Shown here: positions 62,861 through 64,000 of the stretch, piece by piece
How the letters are laid out: the number at the start of each line of letters is the position of its first letter
How positions within the stretch are numbered: position 1 is the stretch's first letter
NCBI GenBank assembly: GCA_903813345.2
Contig: CAIIXF020000008.1
Span: forward strand, 7,836,366-7,900,365
DNA from: Owenia fusiformis
Taxonomy: Eukaryota; Annelida; Polychaeta; Sabellida; Oweniidae
Direction: 5' to 3'
Length of the DNA: 64,000 nucleotides
Notes under the pieces: generated by a model
The model's input: only the letters and a program-made list of their open reading frames with translations
Told to the model about the DNA's origin: nothing
Databases searched by the model: none
Made by a program: the position numbers and the translations under genes

Positions 62861-64000
62861 TGTTGCGGATTGGGGGTGTAATATGAAAATGTAATTTTCT
62901 TATAATTTCCAATCATTTTTTCACTCCTTGGGAATGATATGATAAAACAGGACTAAATATACCATCTTAAGCTCATTTGAGGTGACTTATGTCTCATATT
63001 TAGAAAATTATTAAGGTAAAATAAGGTTACCCAAGGGCCATCAAGAGCTTAAGTGAAAATTTTGATTTTTTAGATATAACCCATCATTTTCTATATCTTA
63101 TTGGAAGAAGTATGATAAAACAGAACTATATGCAACATCTTGAGCTAATTTGAGATGCATATATTACATATCTGGGAAATTATTAGGGTAAAATATGGTT
63201 ACCCCTGGCCCTTTAGAACCGAAAATGAAAATTTGATTTTTTTTTTATTTCCAATACTTTTTTTACATCTAATTAGGAATAATATGACAAAACAATACTT
63301 AATGCAACATTTAGAATTCATATGAGGCCCAAACATCGCGTATCTTAAAAATTATTAAGGTAAAATAAGGTCACCCCTAGGCCGCAAGGGCTTTAATATC
63401 CAAATTTCGATAATTTATTTCTCAAAGAATACATGAGCTACACAAGCCATATATCATATGAGGGATTAACACCTATATCTCTATTAGTATGAATTTTTTC
63501 AGGATGATCAGACATCACATTCTTGAAATACAGTACTTGATGTCCTATATTTGACCCTTTGAAAGATGAATTCACGCTAGATAATTGGGTTAAAATGTAT
63601 TTTCCTTCCTAAACACCACTTCTAAAATAGGTTTTTCTCAATTTCCAGGCTCAAAGCAATGACCAAATGAAGTCATTTAAAGAAATATACTTTACAACTA
63701 TTTTTATTTATTTTATTATAATATACCCCCTCCCCGCCTGATAGGGGTGGGGGTCAGAGGCTTAAAATCCATGAAGACCACTCCGAATCACTTGCCCCGA
63801 AATCATTTTTCATTCAGATCATATGTTTCTACAACTGTGCCAAGTTTGTTGCTTTCCTGAAAAAGTCGAACTACCAAAGGGACATCTGACTGCGCTAATA
63901 CAAAAGTCAAGCAGGGATCCTACTATCATAATATCATTGTGGGGTGTGATTTTGTTGCTCAGTTTTGTGACACTATTTAGTCTTTACCATTTGACAATTC

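Larger units (their letters stand above)
59076..63897. mobile_element. 4.8-kb foldback transposon with subrepeated long TIRs
   Basis: Terminal copies TAGCGCAGTCAGATGTCC and their complement start arms of about 1 kb (59076-60115 and about 62870-63897). Shared outer blocks: AGTTCGACTTTTTCAGGAAA, AACTTGGCACAGTTGTAGAA, GGGGCAAGTGATCCGGAGTG and a CCCCTATCAGGCGGGGAG block. Inner parts of each arm are three or four diverged direct subrepeats of about 170 bp, each with GGTAACC..TTTTACCTTAATAA and TTGTTTTGTCATATTATTCC. The centre (60116-62870) has a poly-G tract at about 60468-60483, a palindrome at 62437-62573 and an ACAGTACTG cluster, but no recognisable coding sequence. It probably sits in an intron of the NO VEIN-like gene. 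Terminal motif AAGTGATCCGGAG links it to 10258-14965. Confidence 0.85.

Overview
The window is eukaryotic nuclear DNA from an animal. Genes are split into many short exons with GT-AG junctions, the sequence is AT-rich, and introns and spacers are packed with inverted-repeat transposons. Gene content (an anosmin-1-like protein, a VWA plus thrombospondin-repeat protein, canonical poly(A) polymerase, a peroxisomal acyl-CoA ligase, a NO VEIN-like protein) and repeat style fit a marine invertebrate. A lophotrochozoan such as a mollusc is my best guess, but the species cannot be fixed from the sequence alone.

Layout. (1) 33-9175, minus: anosmin-1-like secreted matrix protein, 13 confident exons plus a candidate last exon. 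(2) 10258-14965: a DNA transposon with terminal inverted repeats (TIRs), carrying a decayed plus-strand gene with a cysteine-rich tail. (3) 16616-19063, minus: secreted VWA plus thrombospondin type 1 protein, 3' end not found. (4) 23892-38207, minus: complete poly(A) polymerase in 17 exons, 672 codons, in one frame across every junction. (5) 39519-41057, plus: disordered two-exon protein with DPW and NPF endocytic motifs, divergent from the polymerase. (6) 43884-50555, plus: complete 534-residue acyl-CoA ligase ending in the peroxisomal signal SKL. (7) 51722-58895, minus: C-terminal 1184 residues of a NO VEIN-like protein, convergent with the ligase. (8) 59076-63897: a 4.8 kb foldback transposon upstream of the last visible NO VEIN exon.

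The genes do not form a pathway or operon; they are ordinary independent animal genes. The unusual content is the repeats. Two mariner-derived elements (15439-16430 and 35546-36542) each consist of two transposase 3' ends placed back to back as a palindrome. Two large TIR elements share a conserved terminal motif, and one carries a remnant of an uncharacterised gene family. A 162-bp repeat array of ten units lies in a poly(A) polymerase intron, and a nested tandem-repeat element lies in a ligase intron. I saw no rRNA, tRNA or CRISPR array. Exon boundaries were derived by eye from splice consensus, frame continuity and recalled family similarity, with no alignment run.
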